A stretch of 64,000 bases of DNA from Bradyrhizobium algeriense (GCF_036924595.1 NZ_JAZHRV010000001.1:2666001-2730000); one strand, 5' to 3'; shown: positions 49,078 through 59,691, numbered from the stretch's first letter. The notes: generated by a model not told the origin, from the letters alone. Translations and numbers: made by a program.

Positions 49078-50613
49078 CTACCTCAACAGGCTCGGCGGCC
49101 ACAGAGCGATCTGCGGGAACAACAGCAGCAGGATCAGGACGATTACCTGGATTACCATGTAGTCGGCCATGCCCTTGTAGATCGTCGCCAGACTCCACTG
49201 CGGAACGACATTGCGCAGGTAGTAGGCTGACATGGCAACAGGCGGGCTCAAGAACGCAGTCTGAATGTTCACGGCGGTCAGGGCCCCGAACCAGAGCAGC
49301 AAGTCGAGCTTGTTCAGGCCGAACTGGAGCTTTTCCACCACCGGCAGAACGATCGGCATAAAGACCAGGATGATTACAGGCCACTCGAATGGCCATCCCA
49401 GCACGAAAAAGATGAACATGATCAGCGCCAGCTTCCACCCGTCTCCCAGAGGAATGGCCAATAGCGAGTTTGTGATCAAATTCGCCGAGCCAAGCTTCGT
49501 GAAGACGGCGCCGAACACCGTCGAGGCCACGGCCAGAAACAGCACCATGGCCGAGGTCACCATGGTGTTAGTACCCGCGTTGATGATCGACCTCATGCTG
49601 AGTCGACCGTAGAGCAGCGCCAGCAAGGCGGCACCGAAGGCGCCACACGAGGCGGCCTCGGTCGGCGTCGCCAAGCCACCGACGATGGTTCCCAAGGTAA
49701 AGCCGATCAGCGCACTCAGCGGCGCTATACCGAGGACGATGGCGCGGAAATAGGCGCTTCGGACATAGGGAAACGTCGTCAACAACGCCAGTACCAATGC
49801 CACGGCCGAAACACCCGATGGACCAATGCTGACGCGAAGACGCGGGGCATCTGCTCGACCCAGCATCCAGTCCAGGAGCAAATAGGTGATCGCCACCAAG
49901 CAGACGAGACCCAATCCCACCACAGGCGCGCCGACCTTTTCCGTGGTCATCTGGTCGTGAGCGGATCGGCGTTCCTCCATCGTCATTGGTGGACCGAGCT
50001 TCGGATTGATGAAACTACGGGTGAGCGTGTAGGCAACATAACAGCCGGCGAGCAGGAAGCCGGGACCGAACGCTGCCGAATAGAGCAGATTGACGGGCAC
50101 GCCCATGGTCGGGCCCATTACCACCAACATCACGCTGGGCGGGATCAGAATGCCAAGCGTACCTCCGGCGGCGATAGCACCGGACGATAGTCGGGCATCA
50201 TAGCCGGCCTTGATCATCATCGGGGCGGCCATGACGCCGAGCACGGTCACGGCGGCGCCGACGATGCCTGTCGCCATGGCGAAGATCGTCGCCGTCAGGA
50301 TCACCGCCAGATAAAGCGAGCCGCGCACCGACGCGAGAAGGCTGCGCAGCGCTCCGAAGAGCCGCTCCATGAGCCCGGCCTGCTCGGTCATATAGCCCAT
50401 GAAGATGAACAGCGGCACGGCAGGAAAGATCTCGTCCTTCATCGTGCCCCAGATCTGCAGATAGGCCAGATTGAACGTCTGCTCCCACCCCAGCCCGAGC
50501 CCACCGAAGACGAGGGCGAGAAATAGCAGCGTGAAGGAGATCGGGAAACCGATGAAGATGACCGCGACCATGCCGACGAGCATGATGAGTCCGAGGGTCT
50601 CGGTAAAGCTCAT
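49078..50613 (-). CDS. TRAP transporter large permease (DctM family)
   Basis: This is an integral protein of 511 residues with at least twelve hydrophobic segments, the family size. It energises sodium-driven solute uptake. Typical sections are PISFTLLFLALVFGGLGLG near the N-terminus, GMLVGPTMG-like turns, and the C-terminal FVLGWPFEWPVIILVFMPIVLPVVEKL. It has the longer form (~510 residues) seen in many mannitol/chloroaromatic-type TRAP permeases. Its ATG stands three bases after the stop of the small permease, so they are one operon. Confidence 0.92.
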   Translation of the reverse strand: MSFTETLGLIMLVGMVAVIFIGFPISFTLLFLALVFGGLGLGWEQTFNLAYLQIWGTMKDEIFPAVPLFIFMGYMTEQAGLMERLFGALRSLLASVRGSLYLAVILTATIFAMATGIVGAAVTVLGVMAAPMMIKAGYDARLSSGAIAAGGTLGILIPPSVMLVVMGPTMGVPVNLLYSAAFGPGFLLAGCYVAYTLTRSFINPKLGPPMTMEERRSAHDQMTTEKVGAPVVGLGLVCLVAITYLLLDWMLGRADAPRLRVSIGPSGVSAVALVLALLTTFPYVRSAYFRAIVLGIAPLSALIGFTLGTIVGGLATPTEAASCGAFGAALLALLYGRLSMRSIINAGTNTMVTSAMVLFLAVASTVFGAVFTKLGSANLITNSLLAIPLGDGWKLALIMFIFFVLGWPFEWPVIILVFMPIVLPVVEKLQFGLNKLDLLLWFGALTAVNIQTAFLSPPVAMSAYYLRNVVPQWSLATIYKGMADYMVIQVIVLILLLLFPQIALWPPSLLR

Positions 50614-50616
50614 GCT

Positions 50617-51204
50617 TCACACCTCGATCTTCTCGTGCCTGGTCAAGAACTCGCCGGTTCGCCAGGCCCAGAGGCTCTTCATGAGCTCCGAGATGCCCTG
50701 CAAGAGCAGCATGAAGGCAGCCAGCGGAATAATGCCGCGCAGCGGCCACAAGATCGGCGTCCACGCACCGGAGCTCGAGCGCTCGTCGATCGAAACCGAG
50801 TACAGGAAGTCGTCAATCGAGATGACGAACAACACGGCCATCGTCGGCAGGAAGAACAGCAGAAACGCCAGGCTGTCGATCATGCCCTTGGTTCGGTCCG
50901 AGAACGCTGCCCACAACATGTCGGTGCGGACGTGAGCGCCCTTCAGGAGCGCCAATGCGGACCCCAACATGAAGAGGGCCGCGTACGACATCGTCGTTAT
51001 ATCGAGGGCCCAGATCGTTGGGTCGCTGAGCACGTATCGGGCAAAAACTTCGATCACGTTTGCGAAGATCAGGGGAATCAGCAGAAGCACGAAGAGGTGG
51101 CCGGTCCACTCCGTGAACTTGTCGATGGTGCGGATAACGGCCAAATACGCCCGGGGCGGCGTCGGCCTTGGCGGAGACGAGACGCTGGTCATTGCAGTGG
51201 CCAT
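50617..51204 (-). CDS. TRAP transporter small permease (DctQ family)
   Basis: It is a four-helix membrane protein that joins DctM. Hydrophobic segments are VLLLIPLIFANVIEVFARYVL, IWALDITTMSYAALFMLGSALAL, SLAFLLFFLPTMAVLFVISI and WPLRGIIPLAAFMLLLQGISEL. The motif KGAHVRTDMLW is a family signature. ATG at 51204 is set by GAGGG seven bases upstream. The length of 195 residues fits. It precedes dctM in the same transcript. The binding protein gene is on the opposite strand 2 kb away. Confidence 0.9.
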   Translation of the reverse strand: MATAMTSVSSPPRPTPPRAYLAVIRTIDKFTEWTGHLFVLLLIPLIFANVIEVFARYVLSDPTIWALDITTMSYAALFMLGSALALLKGAHVRTDMLWAAFSDRTKGMIDSLAFLLFFLPTMAVLFVISIDDFLYSVSIDERSSSGAWTPILWPLRGIIPLAAFMLLLQGISELMKSLWAWRTGEFLTRHEKIEV

Positions 51205-51577
51205 CAGCTGACCCTCAGAGGCAGCCCCGTCGTGGACCCCGTGAAAACGGGCCGCACCAACCAGTGCGACCAATCAGTCCCCGTCGAGCGATCCGGTGGA
51301 ATGTTACTTTAGCGGCGATCTCGGCGCCAGCGGCTGGATAGCCGTCGCAGCCGCCCCAGGAGCGCGGACGGCCATCCAGCCGCTAGACCGAGCACGAGGA
51401 CCTTGGGGCCTACATCCCTTGGTGAGGGACGGGTGTGTCTTCTGGAGCGCCAATCTTCTGGATGAGGCGGTCCAATGGTGCCGGCGATGCAGAATTTGGT
51501 CGCTGTCGGGGCATGGCGGACGTCGAGTAAGCCACATCAATCAATCTCGACTTACCTAGCCGGCGCCGTTCAGCCCG
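51205..51577. other. Gap between dctQ and ppx with a large hairpin
   Basis: No gene is recognised. It contains the 18-bp stem at 51329-51384 and must carry the promoter of the TRAP permease pair. Confidence 0.45.
51329..51384 (-). repeat. 18-bp inverted repeat, 20-base loop
   Basis: AGCGGCTGGATAGCCGTC at 51329-51346 and GACGGCCATCCAGCCGCT at 51367-51384 are complementary except at one position. As minus-strand RNA that mismatch becomes a G-U pair, so the stem favours the minus strand. It lies in the 5' leader of dctQM or in the 3' trailer of ppx. Confidence 0.55.
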
Positions 51578-53080
51578 TCAGTTCCGCACGATCGAGCCGG
51601 TGCGGCCGACCAGCCGCGCCAGTTGCTTGAAGCGGCTGCCGACGCGGTCGGCGACGAGATCGACCATGCGATGCTCGAACACCAGCATCAGCTTGCGGCT
51701 GCCGCTGCGGAAATGCGTCGCCGGCAGCACGCCGGTGCGCGCCGCCGAGATCAGATGGGCGACGCGGAACGCCGCGCCGAGCACGCGCGCGCGCTCGTTC
51801 ATGGCGGGCGGCACCAGTTCGCGGACCTGGGTCGGCGGCTCGTTTTCCTCGCTCAAGCCGGCGTAGCGATAAAACACCGACAGCGCGACAAAGGCGCGGC
51901 CCTGGTGGCTGATCGAGCCGAAATTGCCGTTGGTGATCAGGCTCAGCGTTTCCTCGCCGCGATGGTCGGGATGCACCCGCCATCCGATGTCGGAGAGCAG
52001 GCAGGCGGCGTGGCGCAGGCGGCGGTCTTCCTCGGTCTCCCGCAACTTCACGACTCGCACCAGCCGGTCGGTCCAGGCCACCAGTTCCTCGGCGTGGCGC
52101 GCGGAGCGCGAAAGTAGCCCGTTGAGGGTTTGCGCGGCGCAGATGAATCCGTCCTTGGCACGCTCCTGCGGCGGCAGCATCTCGTAGAGCAGGCCTTCGC
52201 GCACGCCGAAGGTCGAAAACACGATTGTCTTCGGCTTGCCGACGCGGATGATGTATTCGAGCACCAGCGCCGCATAGGTGAGGAGCGGACGCCGGGCGTC
52301 GGCGACCACTTCGATATCGGCGAGCATGTTGGCCGCCGCGAGCCGGCGCAGGCGCCGCGCGAAATCCAGCGCGTCGGCGGCCGGCAACTCATAGCCGTGC
52401 ATCACCCGCAGCGGATAGCCGCTCTGGACGATGTGGATGCGCGCCAGCGCGCGCCAGGTGCCGCCGACGGCGTAGAAGGTGCGGCCACTGCCGGCCTTGA
52501 GCTGGGCCACGTCGGACAGATTGCTGCTGACAATGCGTTCGGCGCGCTTCAGCGATTTGTCCGACAGGTCCTGCAGCGCCAGGCTTCCCAGCGGCAGCGT
52601 GACGCCGCTGTGGACGCGGTTTTTCTGCACGTCGATCAGTTCGAGCGAGCCGCCGCCGAGATCGCCGACGATGCCGTCGGGATTGTGGATGCCGGAGACG
52701 ACGCCGAGTGCGGAAAGTTTTGCCTCGCGCGGCCCCGACAGGATTTCAATGCTGGCGCCGCAGATGCGCTCGGCCTTGGCGATGAAGTCGGGACCGTTCT
52801 TGGCGTCGCGGCAGGCCGCAGTGGCGATGGCGAAGACGCGTCCCACCTGCTGGATGCGGCACAGCGCCCGGAATCGCCGCAGCGCCGTCAGCGCCTTGGC
52901 AACCGCGTCCTCGGCCAAAAGGCCGGTGCTCTGCACCTCGCGGCCGAGCCCGCACAGCGCCTTTTCGTTGAAGATGGTGACGAGGCTGCGCGCCATCGTC
53001 TCATAGACGACGAGACGAACCGAGTTCGAACCGATGTCGATGACGGCGACGCTGGAAGCGCGCTTGCGCGGTCGCTTCAC
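51578..53080 (-). CDS. ppx: Exopolyphosphatase / GppA-type phosphatase
   Basis: It cleaves terminal phosphate from polyphosphate (or pppGpp). The actin-like ATPase fold starts with VAVIDIGSNSVRLVVYE at residues ~12-28. IVGDLGGGSLELIDV near 140 is the second phosphate-binding motif. The C-terminal helical HD-like region is present (HPDHRGEETLSLITNGNFGSISH). At 500 residues it is the long Ppx form. It lies 12 bases after ppk on the same strand, the usual couple for making and breaking polyphosphate. The start of its 3' end fragment occurs at 45185-45318. Confidence 0.95.
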   Translation of the reverse strand: MKRPRKRASSVAVIDIGSNSVRLVVYETMARSLVTIFNEKALCGLGREVQSTGLLAEDAVAKALTALRRFRALCRIQQVGRVFAIATAACRDAKNGPDFIAKAERICGASIEILSGPREAKLSALGVVSGIHNPDGIVGDLGGGSLELIDVQKNRVHSGVTLPLGSLALQDLSDKSLKRAERIVSSNLSDVAQLKAGSGRTFYAVGGTWRALARIHIVQSGYPLRVMHGYELPAADALDFARRLRRLAAANMLADIEVVADARRPLLTYAALVLEYIIRVGKPKTIVFSTFGVREGLLYEMLPPQERAKDGFICAAQTLNGLLSRSARHAEELVAWTDRLVRVVKLRETEEDRRLRHAACLLSDIGWRVHPDHRGEETLSLITNGNFGSISHQGRAFVALSVFYRYAGLSEENEPPTQVRELVPPAMNERARVLGAAFRVAHLISAARTGVLPATHFRSGSRKLMLVFEHRMVDLVADRVGSRFKQLARLVGRTGSIVRN

Positions 53081-53092
53081 AGCCGGAACTCC

Positions 53093-55306
53093 TTATGGGG
53101 ATTGCTGGCGTTCGTTACGGCGCGTAAGGCGGCGCGGCGAAGATTCCTTGAGAGACTTTCCACGGCCTGACAGACTCGGATTCGTCATGAAATAGTTGTG
53201 TAGATTGAACGGCTCTTCGCCTTTCGCGGCCTTCATACGCGTTGACGACCCGTCCGGCAACAACTGCCAGCTCTGCTCGGTATCCTTCAGGTTCGCGACC
53301 ATGATCTGTTCGAGAACCTGCTGATGCACCGTGGGATTTTGCAATGGACAGAGGATTTCAACGCGGCGGTCGAGGTTCCGCGGCATCATGTCGGCGGACG
53401 AGATATACACAGCCGCCTTCGGGCCGGGCAGGCCTTGCCCCATACCAAAGCAGTAGATTCGGCCATGCTCCAGGAATCGGCCGATGATGGATTTGACCCG
53501 GATGTTCTCGGAAAGTCCTGGAATGCCCGGCCGCAGACAGCAGATGCCGCGCACCACCAGTTCGATCGACACGCCCGCTTGCGAGGCCTCGTACAGCGCG
53601 TCGATGACATCAGGGTCGACCAGCGAGTTCATCTTCATCCAGATCACGCCCGGCTTGCCGTGCCTGGCGTGATTGGCCTCGCCCTTGATATGTTCGATGA
53701 TGCGCTTGCGTAGCGTCAGCGGCGACACCGCCATCCGCTCGATGTCGCTCGGCTCGGCATAGCCGGTGATGTAGTTGAACACGCGTGCCGCATCGCGGCC
53801 GATGATCGGGTCCGAAGTGAAGTAGGAAAGATCGGTATAGATGCGCGCCGTCACCGGATGGTAGTTGCCGGTGCCGGTATGGACGTAGGTCGTCAGGTTG
53901 CCGCCCTCGCGCCGCACCACCATCGACAGCTTGGCGTGGGTCTTCAGTTCGAGAAAGCCGTACACCACTTGCACGCCGGCGCGTTCGAGGTCGCGCGCCC
54001 AGCGGATATTGGCTTCCTCGTCGAACCGCGCCTTCAACTCGATCAGGGCGGTTACCGATTTGCCGGCTTCCGCAGCCTCGGCGAGCGCGCGCACGATCGG
54101 CGAATTGTTCGAAGTGCGGTAGAGCGTCTGCTTGATGGCGACCACGTCGGGGTCGCGTGCCGCCTGTTGCAGGAACTGCACGACGACGTCGAAGGATTCG
54201 TAAGGGTGATGGACGATCAGGTCCTTCTGCCGGATCGCGGCGAAGATGTCGCCACCATGGTCGCGCACCCGCTCGGGATGGCGCGGCACGTAGGGCATGA
54301 ATTCGAGGTCGGGCCGGTCGAGCCGCGTGAGCTGCGAGAGTTCGTTCATCGCCAGCACGCCGTCGACCAGAAATACCTCATCGTCGTCGGCGGCAAGCGC
54401 CTGCTGCACGAAGCCCCGCAGCGCTTCCGGCATCTTGGCTTCCATCTCGAGGCGGATCACCGATCCCCGGCGCCGTCGCTTCAGCGCACTCTCAAACAGG
54501 CGGACCAGATCTTCGGCCTCTTCCTCGATTTCGAGTTCGGAGTCCCGGATGATGCGGAAGGCGCCCTGGCCCTTGACGGTGTAGCCGGGGAACAGACGGC
54601 CGATGAACAGGCCCGTGGCCTGCTCCAGCGGGATCAGGTGCACCGCGCCATCCTTGCCGGCGGGCATGCGGATGAACCGGTCGATCTTGCCGGGCATGCG
54701 GATCAGCGCATTCATCGCCTTGCCGTCGGATACCCGCGACAACTGCAGCGCGATGGTGAAGCCGAGGCTCGGGATGAACGGGAACGGGTGCGCCGGATCG
54801 ATGGCAAGCGGCGTCAGCAGCGGGAAGATGTTGCGGAGGAAGTGATCCTCGAGCCAGCTTCGCTCCGCCTTGGTGAAGTCGTGGCCGTCGACGAGCACGA
54901 TGCTGGCCTCCGACAGGGTGGTGCGCAGATCGCGCCAGATGGCCTGCTGGTCGGAGGCGAGTTCCGAAACGTTCTTGTTGATGAGTACGAGCTGCTCCAA
55001 CGGCGTCAGGCCGTCGGGGCTGCGCTCGGCAATGCCTTCACGGACCTGCGCCTTGATGCCGGCGACGCGGACCATGAAGAACTCATCAAGGTTATTGGCG
55101 GAAATCGACAGGAACCGGACCCGTTCCAGCACGGGATGGCCGGGATTGACCGATTCCTCGAGCACCCGGCGGTTGAAATGCAGCCAGGATAGTTCCCGAT
55201 TGATGAATCGTTCCGGGCTCGTGGCAATAGAGGGTGGAGCCTCGACAACTGGTTCTTTTTCTTTTATTTCAATAACTTGCGCCGATTCCATAAGGCTTTG
55301 ATCCAT
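53093..55306 (-). CDS. ppk: Polyphosphate kinase 1
   Basis: It makes polyphosphate from ATP through phosphohistidine intermediates. N-terminal [20 protein letters not shown], the [22 protein letters not shown] region, [15 protein letters not shown] and a late [17 protein letters not shown] segment match PPK1. The probable phosphohistidine is in LKTHAK. At 737 residues it is of normal size. The charged C-terminus ([10 protein letters not shown]) is unusual but short. The gene precedes ppx in the same unit, so the two enzymes of polyphosphate turnover are made together. Confidence 0.96.
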   Translation of the reverse strand: MDQSLMESAQVIEIKEKEPVVEAPPSIATSPERFINRELSWLHFNRRVLEESVNPGHPVLERVRFLSISANNLDEFFMVRVAGIKAQVREGIAERSPDGLTPLEQLVLINKNVSELASDQQAIWRDLRTTLSEASIVLVDGHDFTKAERSWLEDHFLRNIFPLLTPLAIDPAHPFPFIPSLGFTIALQLSRVSDGKAMNALIRMPGKIDRFIRMPAGKDGAVHLIPLEQATGLFIGRLFPGYTVKGQGAFRIIRDSELEIEEEAEDLVRLFESALKRRRRGSVIRLEMEAKMPEALRGFVQQALAADDDEVFLVDGVLAMNELSQLTRLDRPDLEFMPYVPRHPERVRDHGGDIFAAIRQKDLIVHHPYESFDVVVQFLQQAARDPDVVAIKQTLYRTSNNSPIVRALAEAAEAGKSVTALIELKARFDEEANIRWARDLERAGVQVVYGFLELKTHAKLSMVVRREGGNLTTYVHTGTGNYHPVTARIYTDLSYFTSDPIIGRDAARVFNYITGYAEPSDIERMAVSPLTLRKRIIEHIKGEANHARHGKPGVIWMKMNSLVDPDVIDALYEASQAGVSIELVVRGICCLRPGIPGLSENIRVKSIIGRFLEHGRIYCFGMGQGLPGPKAAVYISSADMMPRNLDRRVEILCPLQNPTVHQQVLEQIMVANLKDTEQSWQLLPDGSSTRMKAAKGEEPFNLHNYFMTNPSLSGRGKSLKESSPRRLTRRNERQQSP

Positions 55307-55440
55307 CTCGGGAGAGGCGTAGGGCTAGTTTAAGGGGAATGCAGCTCACAGCATGTGATACGCCGATGACGTTTCAATGACATTGATGTTCCGCCGACAG
55401 CCGCCGTCAAGGCGGCAGGACGCAGCATGCGCCTTGCCAA

Positions 55441-56118
55441 TCAGGCGTTGCGCAGCAGTTCCACAGCCAGTGCCCGGGTCACCGGCCGGCCGAGCCGCAG
55501 CGCCTCGGTATCCAGCAGGTCGACCGCCTGGCGGGCGGCGGCATAGGAGCGCTCGATCCGGGTGACGAGGTAGCTCACGACCGTCTCGTCGATGCTCAAT
55601 TGGCGGTCCGCGCAGAATTTGACGATCAGGCCGCGAAACAGCAGGTCGTCGGGCGGCAAAAGCGACACGACGGGCGCGGCGCGCAGCCGCGACCTGAGAT
55701 CGCGCAGTTCGACCTCGAATGCGACAGGCGGGACGCGCCCCGTGATCAGGACAAAGGCCTCGTCCTCGCGCGCGAGGTTCAGAAGGTGAAACATCGCGCG
55801 TTCGTCGAAATCGCCGGGCTTGAGGTCGTCGACCACCAGGGCGCCTGTGGCGAGTGCGCCGGGGACGGCGGCGGGGTTAAGCGCGTGCGCCGATATCGCG
55901 CGCGCGCCGGCCTGTTCGGCCCAGATCGCGGCGAGATGGCTTTTGCCGGAGCCCTCCGGTCCCACCAGCAGCATGATGCGGTTCGGCCAGTCCGGCCAGC
56001 TTTCGATCAGCGCGAGAGCGGCTTCGTTGGCCGGCCCTTCGAGGAAATTGTCGCGGGTCAGGCTCTCCGCATGCGGCAGCGCAAGGGCTAGCTGACGAGG
56101 TTGAACGCGGACTGCCAC
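55441..56118 (-). CDS. hdaA: Replication-initiation regulator HdaA (DnaA-like ATPase)
   Basis: It resembles the AAA+ part of DnaA without the DNA-binding domain. It limits initiation by stimulating DnaA-ATP hydrolysis at the sliding clamp. Walker A is GPEGSGKS at 53-60, Walker B is in LVVDDL near 96, and a clamp-binding-like QLALALP lies at 9-15. The arginine-finger region is in RLRAAPVVSLLPPDD. At 225 residues it fits alphaproteobacterial HdaA. It lies upstream of ppk and downstream of the CDP-alcohol phosphatidyltransferase gene on the same strand, the usual order. Confidence 0.9.
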   Translation of the reverse strand: MAVRVQPRQLALALPHAESLTRDNFLEGPANEAALALIESWPDWPNRIMLLVGPEGSGKSHLAAIWAEQAGARAISAHALNPAAVPGALATGALVVDDLKPGDFDERAMFHLLNLAREDEAFVLITGRVPPVAFEVELRDLRSRLRAAPVVSLLPPDDLLFRGLIVKFCADRQLSIDETVVSYLVTRIERSYAAARQAVDLLDTEALRLGRPVTRALAVELLRNA

Positions 56119-56216
56119 GCAAGTCTCCAGGCCGGGATCTTACGGCCTTCATAGCGTTTTCTAGCGAAGTGGGCACCGGTTCGCGTGAAGAAAGCGCGTC
56201 AAAACAAAAAGGACGG

Positions 56217-56759
56217 TTACCGCGCTTCGATCGTGCTCATGTGCCGCACCCACTCGACGAGATAGAGCGAGACCGAAACCAAAGTAAAGACCGTAACAAA
56301 ACCCATCAGGATCACGTCATAAGGCGCCGGTTTGAAATTGAAACCGAGCGACGCCAGCACCAGTGCCGCGAACGCCACCTGCGCCACCGTGTTGAGCTTC
56401 GACACCATCAGCGGTTTCATCGGGATCGGCTTGTCGAACAGCCACGACACGATCACGGCCGTGACGATCATGATGTCCCGTGACACCACGAGGATGACGA
56501 TCCAGCGCGGAACCGCGCCCCAGATGCCGAGCGCGACATAGATCGACACCAGCAGCGCCTTGTCGGCGAGCGGATCGAGCAGGGCGCCCAGTTCGCTCTG
56601 CATGTTGAACCGCTTGGCGAGAAAGCCGTCGACGGCGTCGCTGACGCCGGCAATGACGAAGATTGCGAACGCAATCTCCATCTGGCTGGAAACGATCGCC
56701 CAGACGATGACCGGCACCAGAATGATGCGGCCCAGCGTAATGATATTCGGAATACTCAA
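56217..56759 (-). CDS. CDP-alcohol phosphatidyltransferase (PgsA-like)
   Basis: It makes a phospholipid by joining CDP-diacylglycerol to an alcohol, most likely glycerol-3-phosphate. The signature [12 protein letters not shown]...[10 protein letters not shown], with the D-x2-DG-x2-A-x-R-x8-G-x3-D-x3-D spacing, is complete at about residues 42-68. Five to six membrane helices follow and precede it. At 180 residues it is of PgsA size. It is not next to the genes usually found by the primary pgsA, so it may be a second family member. It is convergent-free and precedes hdaA. Confidence 0.87.
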   Translation of the reverse strand: MSIPNIITLGRIILVPVIVWAIVSSQMEIAFAIFVIAGVSDAVDGFLAKRFNMQSELGALLDPLADKALLVSIYVALGIWGAVPRWIVILVVSRDIMIVTAVIVSWLFDKPIPMKPLMVSKLNTVAQVAFAALVLASLGFNFKPAPYDVILMGFVTVFTLVSVSLYLVEWVRHMSTIEAR

Positions 56760-56908
56760 CTCGGTCGCTTCCCGGCTCCCGGCCTAAATCCGGCCCCTGG
56801 CGGGTTCTGCCGGTTCTTATCTACATAGTATATGCGTCAAGCGCTTGCGAGCCATTGCAGGATCGCGGAATTCCTCGTAACCAGCCGTCATCATACTGGA
56901 ATTTGGGC

Positions 56909-57982
56909 ATGATCGACCGCAAAAACGGGCTCACTTACGCCGATTCGGGCGTTGATATCGATGCGGGGAACCGCCTGGTCGATCTCATCAAGCCGATGGT
57001 CCGCGCCACCGCGCGGGCGGGCGCGGACGCCGAAATCGGCGGATTCGGCGGCCTGTTCGACCTCAAGGCGGCGGGTTTCAAGGATCCCGTCCTGGTGGCG
57101 GCGACCGACGGCGTGGGCACCAAGGTCAAGATCGCGATCGAGACCGGCCTGCATGGCGGCATCGGCATCGACCTGGTGGCGATGTCGGTCAACGACCTCG
57201 TGGTGCAGGGCGCGGAACCGCTGTTCTTCCTCGACTATTTTGCCTGCGGCAAGCTCGACCCCGAGGCGGCCGCAGCCATCGTGGCCGGCGTCGCCGAGGG
57301 GTGTCGGGAATCCGGCTGCGCCCTGATCGGCGGCGAGACCGCTGAGATGCCTGGGCTCTACAAGGACGGCGATTACGATCTCGCGGGCTTTGCGGTGGGA
57401 GCCGCCGAGCGCGGCACGCTGCTGCCCAGCGGGGATATCGCCGTGGGCGACGCGGTGATCGGATTGGCCTCGTCGGGGGTGCACTCCAACGGCTTTTCGC
57501 TGGTCCGCAAGATCGTCGAGCAATCCCGCGTGGCTTTCGACGCGCCGGCGCCGTTCTCGCCGGTCATGACGCTCGGCGGCGCGCTACTGGCGCCGACGCG
57601 GCTCTATGTGAAATCCTGCCTGCGTGCGATTCGCGAGACCGGCGCGATCAAGGGGCTCGCCCACATCACCGGCGGCGGCTTCACTGACAACATTCCGCGC
57701 GTGCTGCCGAAGCATCTCGGCGTCGGCATCGATCTGGCGCGGCTGCCGGTGCTGCCGGTGTTCAAATGGCTGGCGGAGCAGGGCGGCATCGCCGAACTCG
57801 AATTGCTGCGCACCTTCAACTGCGGCATCGGCATGATCGCCATCGTCAGGCCGGATGCGATCGAGAAGGTGACGGAAATTTTGACCGCAAGCGGCGAGAC
57901 CGTCGCCTTGCTCGGCGAAGTGATCCCGGCTACGGGCGAACATCGCGTGGTCTACAACGGTCACCTCGATCTTTCGCAATGA
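56909..57982 (+). CDS. purM: Phosphoribosylformylglycinamidine cyclo-ligase PurM
   Basis: It closes the imidazole ring in purine synthesis, using ATP. ATG at 56909 begins [17 protein letters not shown], the family N-terminus. [16 protein letters not shown] (residues ~70) holds ATP-site residues. GGETAEMPG near 135 and [13 protein letters not shown] near 250 are signatures. At 357 residues it is normal. Its stop overlaps the purN start as ATGA, so translation is coupled. It lies divergent from the CDP-alcohol phosphatidyltransferase gene. Confidence 0.97.
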   Translation: MIDRKNGLTYADSGVDIDAGNRLVDLIKPMVRATARAGADAEIGGFGGLFDLKAAGFKDPVLVAATDGVGTKVKIAIETGLHGGIGIDLVAMSVNDLVVQGAEPLFFLDYFACGKLDPEAAAAIVAGVAEGCRESGCALIGGETAEMPGLYKDGDYDLAGFAVGAAERGTLLPSGDIAVGDAVIGLASSGVHSNGFSLVRKIVEQSRVAFDAPAPFSPVMTLGGALLAPTRLYVKSCLRAIRETGAIKGLAHITGGGFTDNIPRVLPKHLGVGIDLARLPVLPVFKWLAEQGGIAELELLRTFNCGIGMIAIVRPDAIEKVTEILTASGETVALLGEVIPATGEHRVVYNGHLDLSQ

Positions 57983-58632
57983 AGCGCCGTGTCGCCATCC
58001 TGATTTCCGGGCGCGGCTCGAACATGGCCGCGCTGATCGATGCGGCCAAGGCTGCGGATTTTCCGGCCGAGATCGTTGCCGTCATTTCCAACCGGAGCGA
58101 CGCCTTGGGGCTCGAGCGGGCAGCCGCAAGTGGCATCCCGACGATCGTCATTGAGAGCAAGCCGTTCGGCAAGGATCGCGCGGGCTTCGAAGCCGTCCTG
58201 CAGCCGGCGTTGGAAGAAAAGAAGGTCGAGCTGATCTGCCTCGGCGGGTTCATGCGGCTGTTCACCGCCGAATTCGTGCAGCGCTGGTACGGCAGGATGC
58301 TCAACATCCATCCCGCGTTGCTGCCGTCGTTCCCCGGTCTCGATCCGCACGGCCAAGCGTTACGGGCCGGGGTCAAGATCTCGGGCGCGACCGTGCACTT
58401 CGTGATCCCCGAAACCGACGCCGGCCCGATCGTGATGCAGGGTGCGGTGACGGTGGCCGATGACGACACGGCGGAGACTTTGTCGCAGCGCATTCTCGGC
58501 ATCGAGCATCGGATCTATCCGGAGGCGCTGCGCTTGCTCGCGAGCGGCAAGCTTCGCCTCGAAGGCGATATTTGCAGGTTCGCCGACAGCGCCGACCGCG
58601 ACGGCACCCTGATTTCGCCGCGGACGATCTGA
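57979..58632 (+). CDS. purN: Phosphoribosylglycinamide formyltransferase PurN
   Basis: It transfers a formyl group from 10-formyltetrahydrofolate to glycinamide ribonucleotide. [20 protein letters not shown] is the phosphate-binding start. LAGFMRLF-like [13 protein letters not shown] and [12 protein letters not shown] with the catalytic Asn-His are present. The later signature is [20 protein letters not shown] with Asp. At 217 residues it is usual. It is coupled to purM. Confidence 0.96.
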   Translation: MKRRVAILISGRGSNMAALIDAAKAADFPAEIVAVISNRSDALGLERAAASGIPTIVIESKPFGKDRAGFEAVLQPALEEKKVELICLGGFMRLFTAEFVQRWYGRMLNIHPALLPSFPGLDPHGQALRAGVKISGATVHFVIPETDAGPIVMQGAVTVADDDTAETLSQRILGIEHRIYPEALRLLASGKLRLEGDICRFADSADRDGTLISPRTI

Positions 58633-58686
58633 TATTATCTGCCGGTGCGCGCCGTAAAACCGCGCTCTGCAAATCATCGAGGTTCC

Positions 58687-59418
58687 ATGATCACGCTCTA
58701 TGGCTCCGGGCCCAATTTCGGCCTTCCCGACGCAAGCCCGTTCGTGACCAAGGCCGAGACCTTGTTACGGATGTCGAAACTCCCGTTCGAAAAGGCGCTG
58801 ATGAGCTTTACGAAGGCGCCCAAGGGCAAGATCCCCTACATCGAGGACGACGGCCAGTTGCTCGGCGACTCCACGCTGATCCGCTGGCACCTCGAAAAGA
58901 AATACGGGATCGATTTCGACCAGGGCCTCAGCGCCGAGCAGCTTGCCATCGCCTGGGCGTTCGAGAAAATGGCGGAGGACAATCTATATTGGGCCAGCGT
59001 CTATTTCCGCTGGATGATCGATGACAATTTCCGCAAGGGGCCGGTCAATTTCTTCAAGGGCGTGCCTGCGCCGGTCCGGCCCGTTGTCGCCTCGATGATC
59101 CGCCGCCGCCTGCGCAAGACGTTGCACGGCCAGGGAATCGGCCGTCACTCCGCCGACGAGATTACCGCGATCGGAATCCGCTCGATCGATGCGATGGCGG
59201 CCTATCTCGGCGACAAGCCGTTCTTCATGGGCAGTGAGCCTGCCGGCATCGACGCGACGATGTTTGCCTTCGCGGTCAGCGCGATTTGTCCGCTGTTCGA
59301 ATCGGATTTGCAGCGGGCGGCCGCAAGCCATGCCAATTTGCGGCGGTATGTCGGCCGGATGACCGCGCGATTCTATCCAGAACTCCAGGAGATCGCGGGC
59401 TGCCAGGCCGCAGCCTGA
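58687..59418 (+). CDS. Glutathione S-transferase-like protein, 243 aa
   Basis: It has an N-terminal thioredoxin-like domain (ITLYGSGPNFGLPDASPFVTKAETLLRM) and the glutathione-binding KIPYIEDDGQLLGDST motif, near residues 57-72. The C-terminal helical domain ends EELQE-like. It belongs to the metaxin/failed-axon-connections group of bacterial GST-like proteins, whose substrates are unknown. It follows purN at 54 bases in the same direction. ATG at 58687 is set by family start; AGGTTCC precedes it. Confidence 0.87.
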   Translation: MITLYGSGPNFGLPDASPFVTKAETLLRMSKLPFEKALMSFTKAPKGKIPYIEDDGQLLGDSTLIRWHLEKKYGIDFDQGLSAEQLAIAWAFEKMAEDNLYWASVYFRWMIDDNFRKGPVNFFKGVPAPVRPVVASMIRRRLRKTLHGQGIGRHSADEITAIGIRSIDAMAAYLGDKPFFMGSEPAGIDATMFAFAVSAICPLFESDLQRAAASHANLRRYVGRMTARFYPELQEIAGCQAAA

Positions 59419-59691
59419 ATGCTGGGGCAGGGCGTTCGCAAGGTTTGGCGACTGCCGGAGACGTCGTCGCCGTGCCGCGCGAGCTGTGGCAGCCGAACAA
59501 CAATGATGCGTATTCGGCGGCCGGCCTGGGGGCTAACCGATTGACCCTTCCGGCGAATTGGGGGCAAATCGCTCCGGTTGATTGGGTTTTGCGCATTTTT
59601 CGTGCCGGCGCTTTTGCCTTTGGGAATGGATTGCATGCGCTGCTCATCGCGGCTTTCGCGGGCACGAAAAATCGGGACCGGTCGCGCGCTC

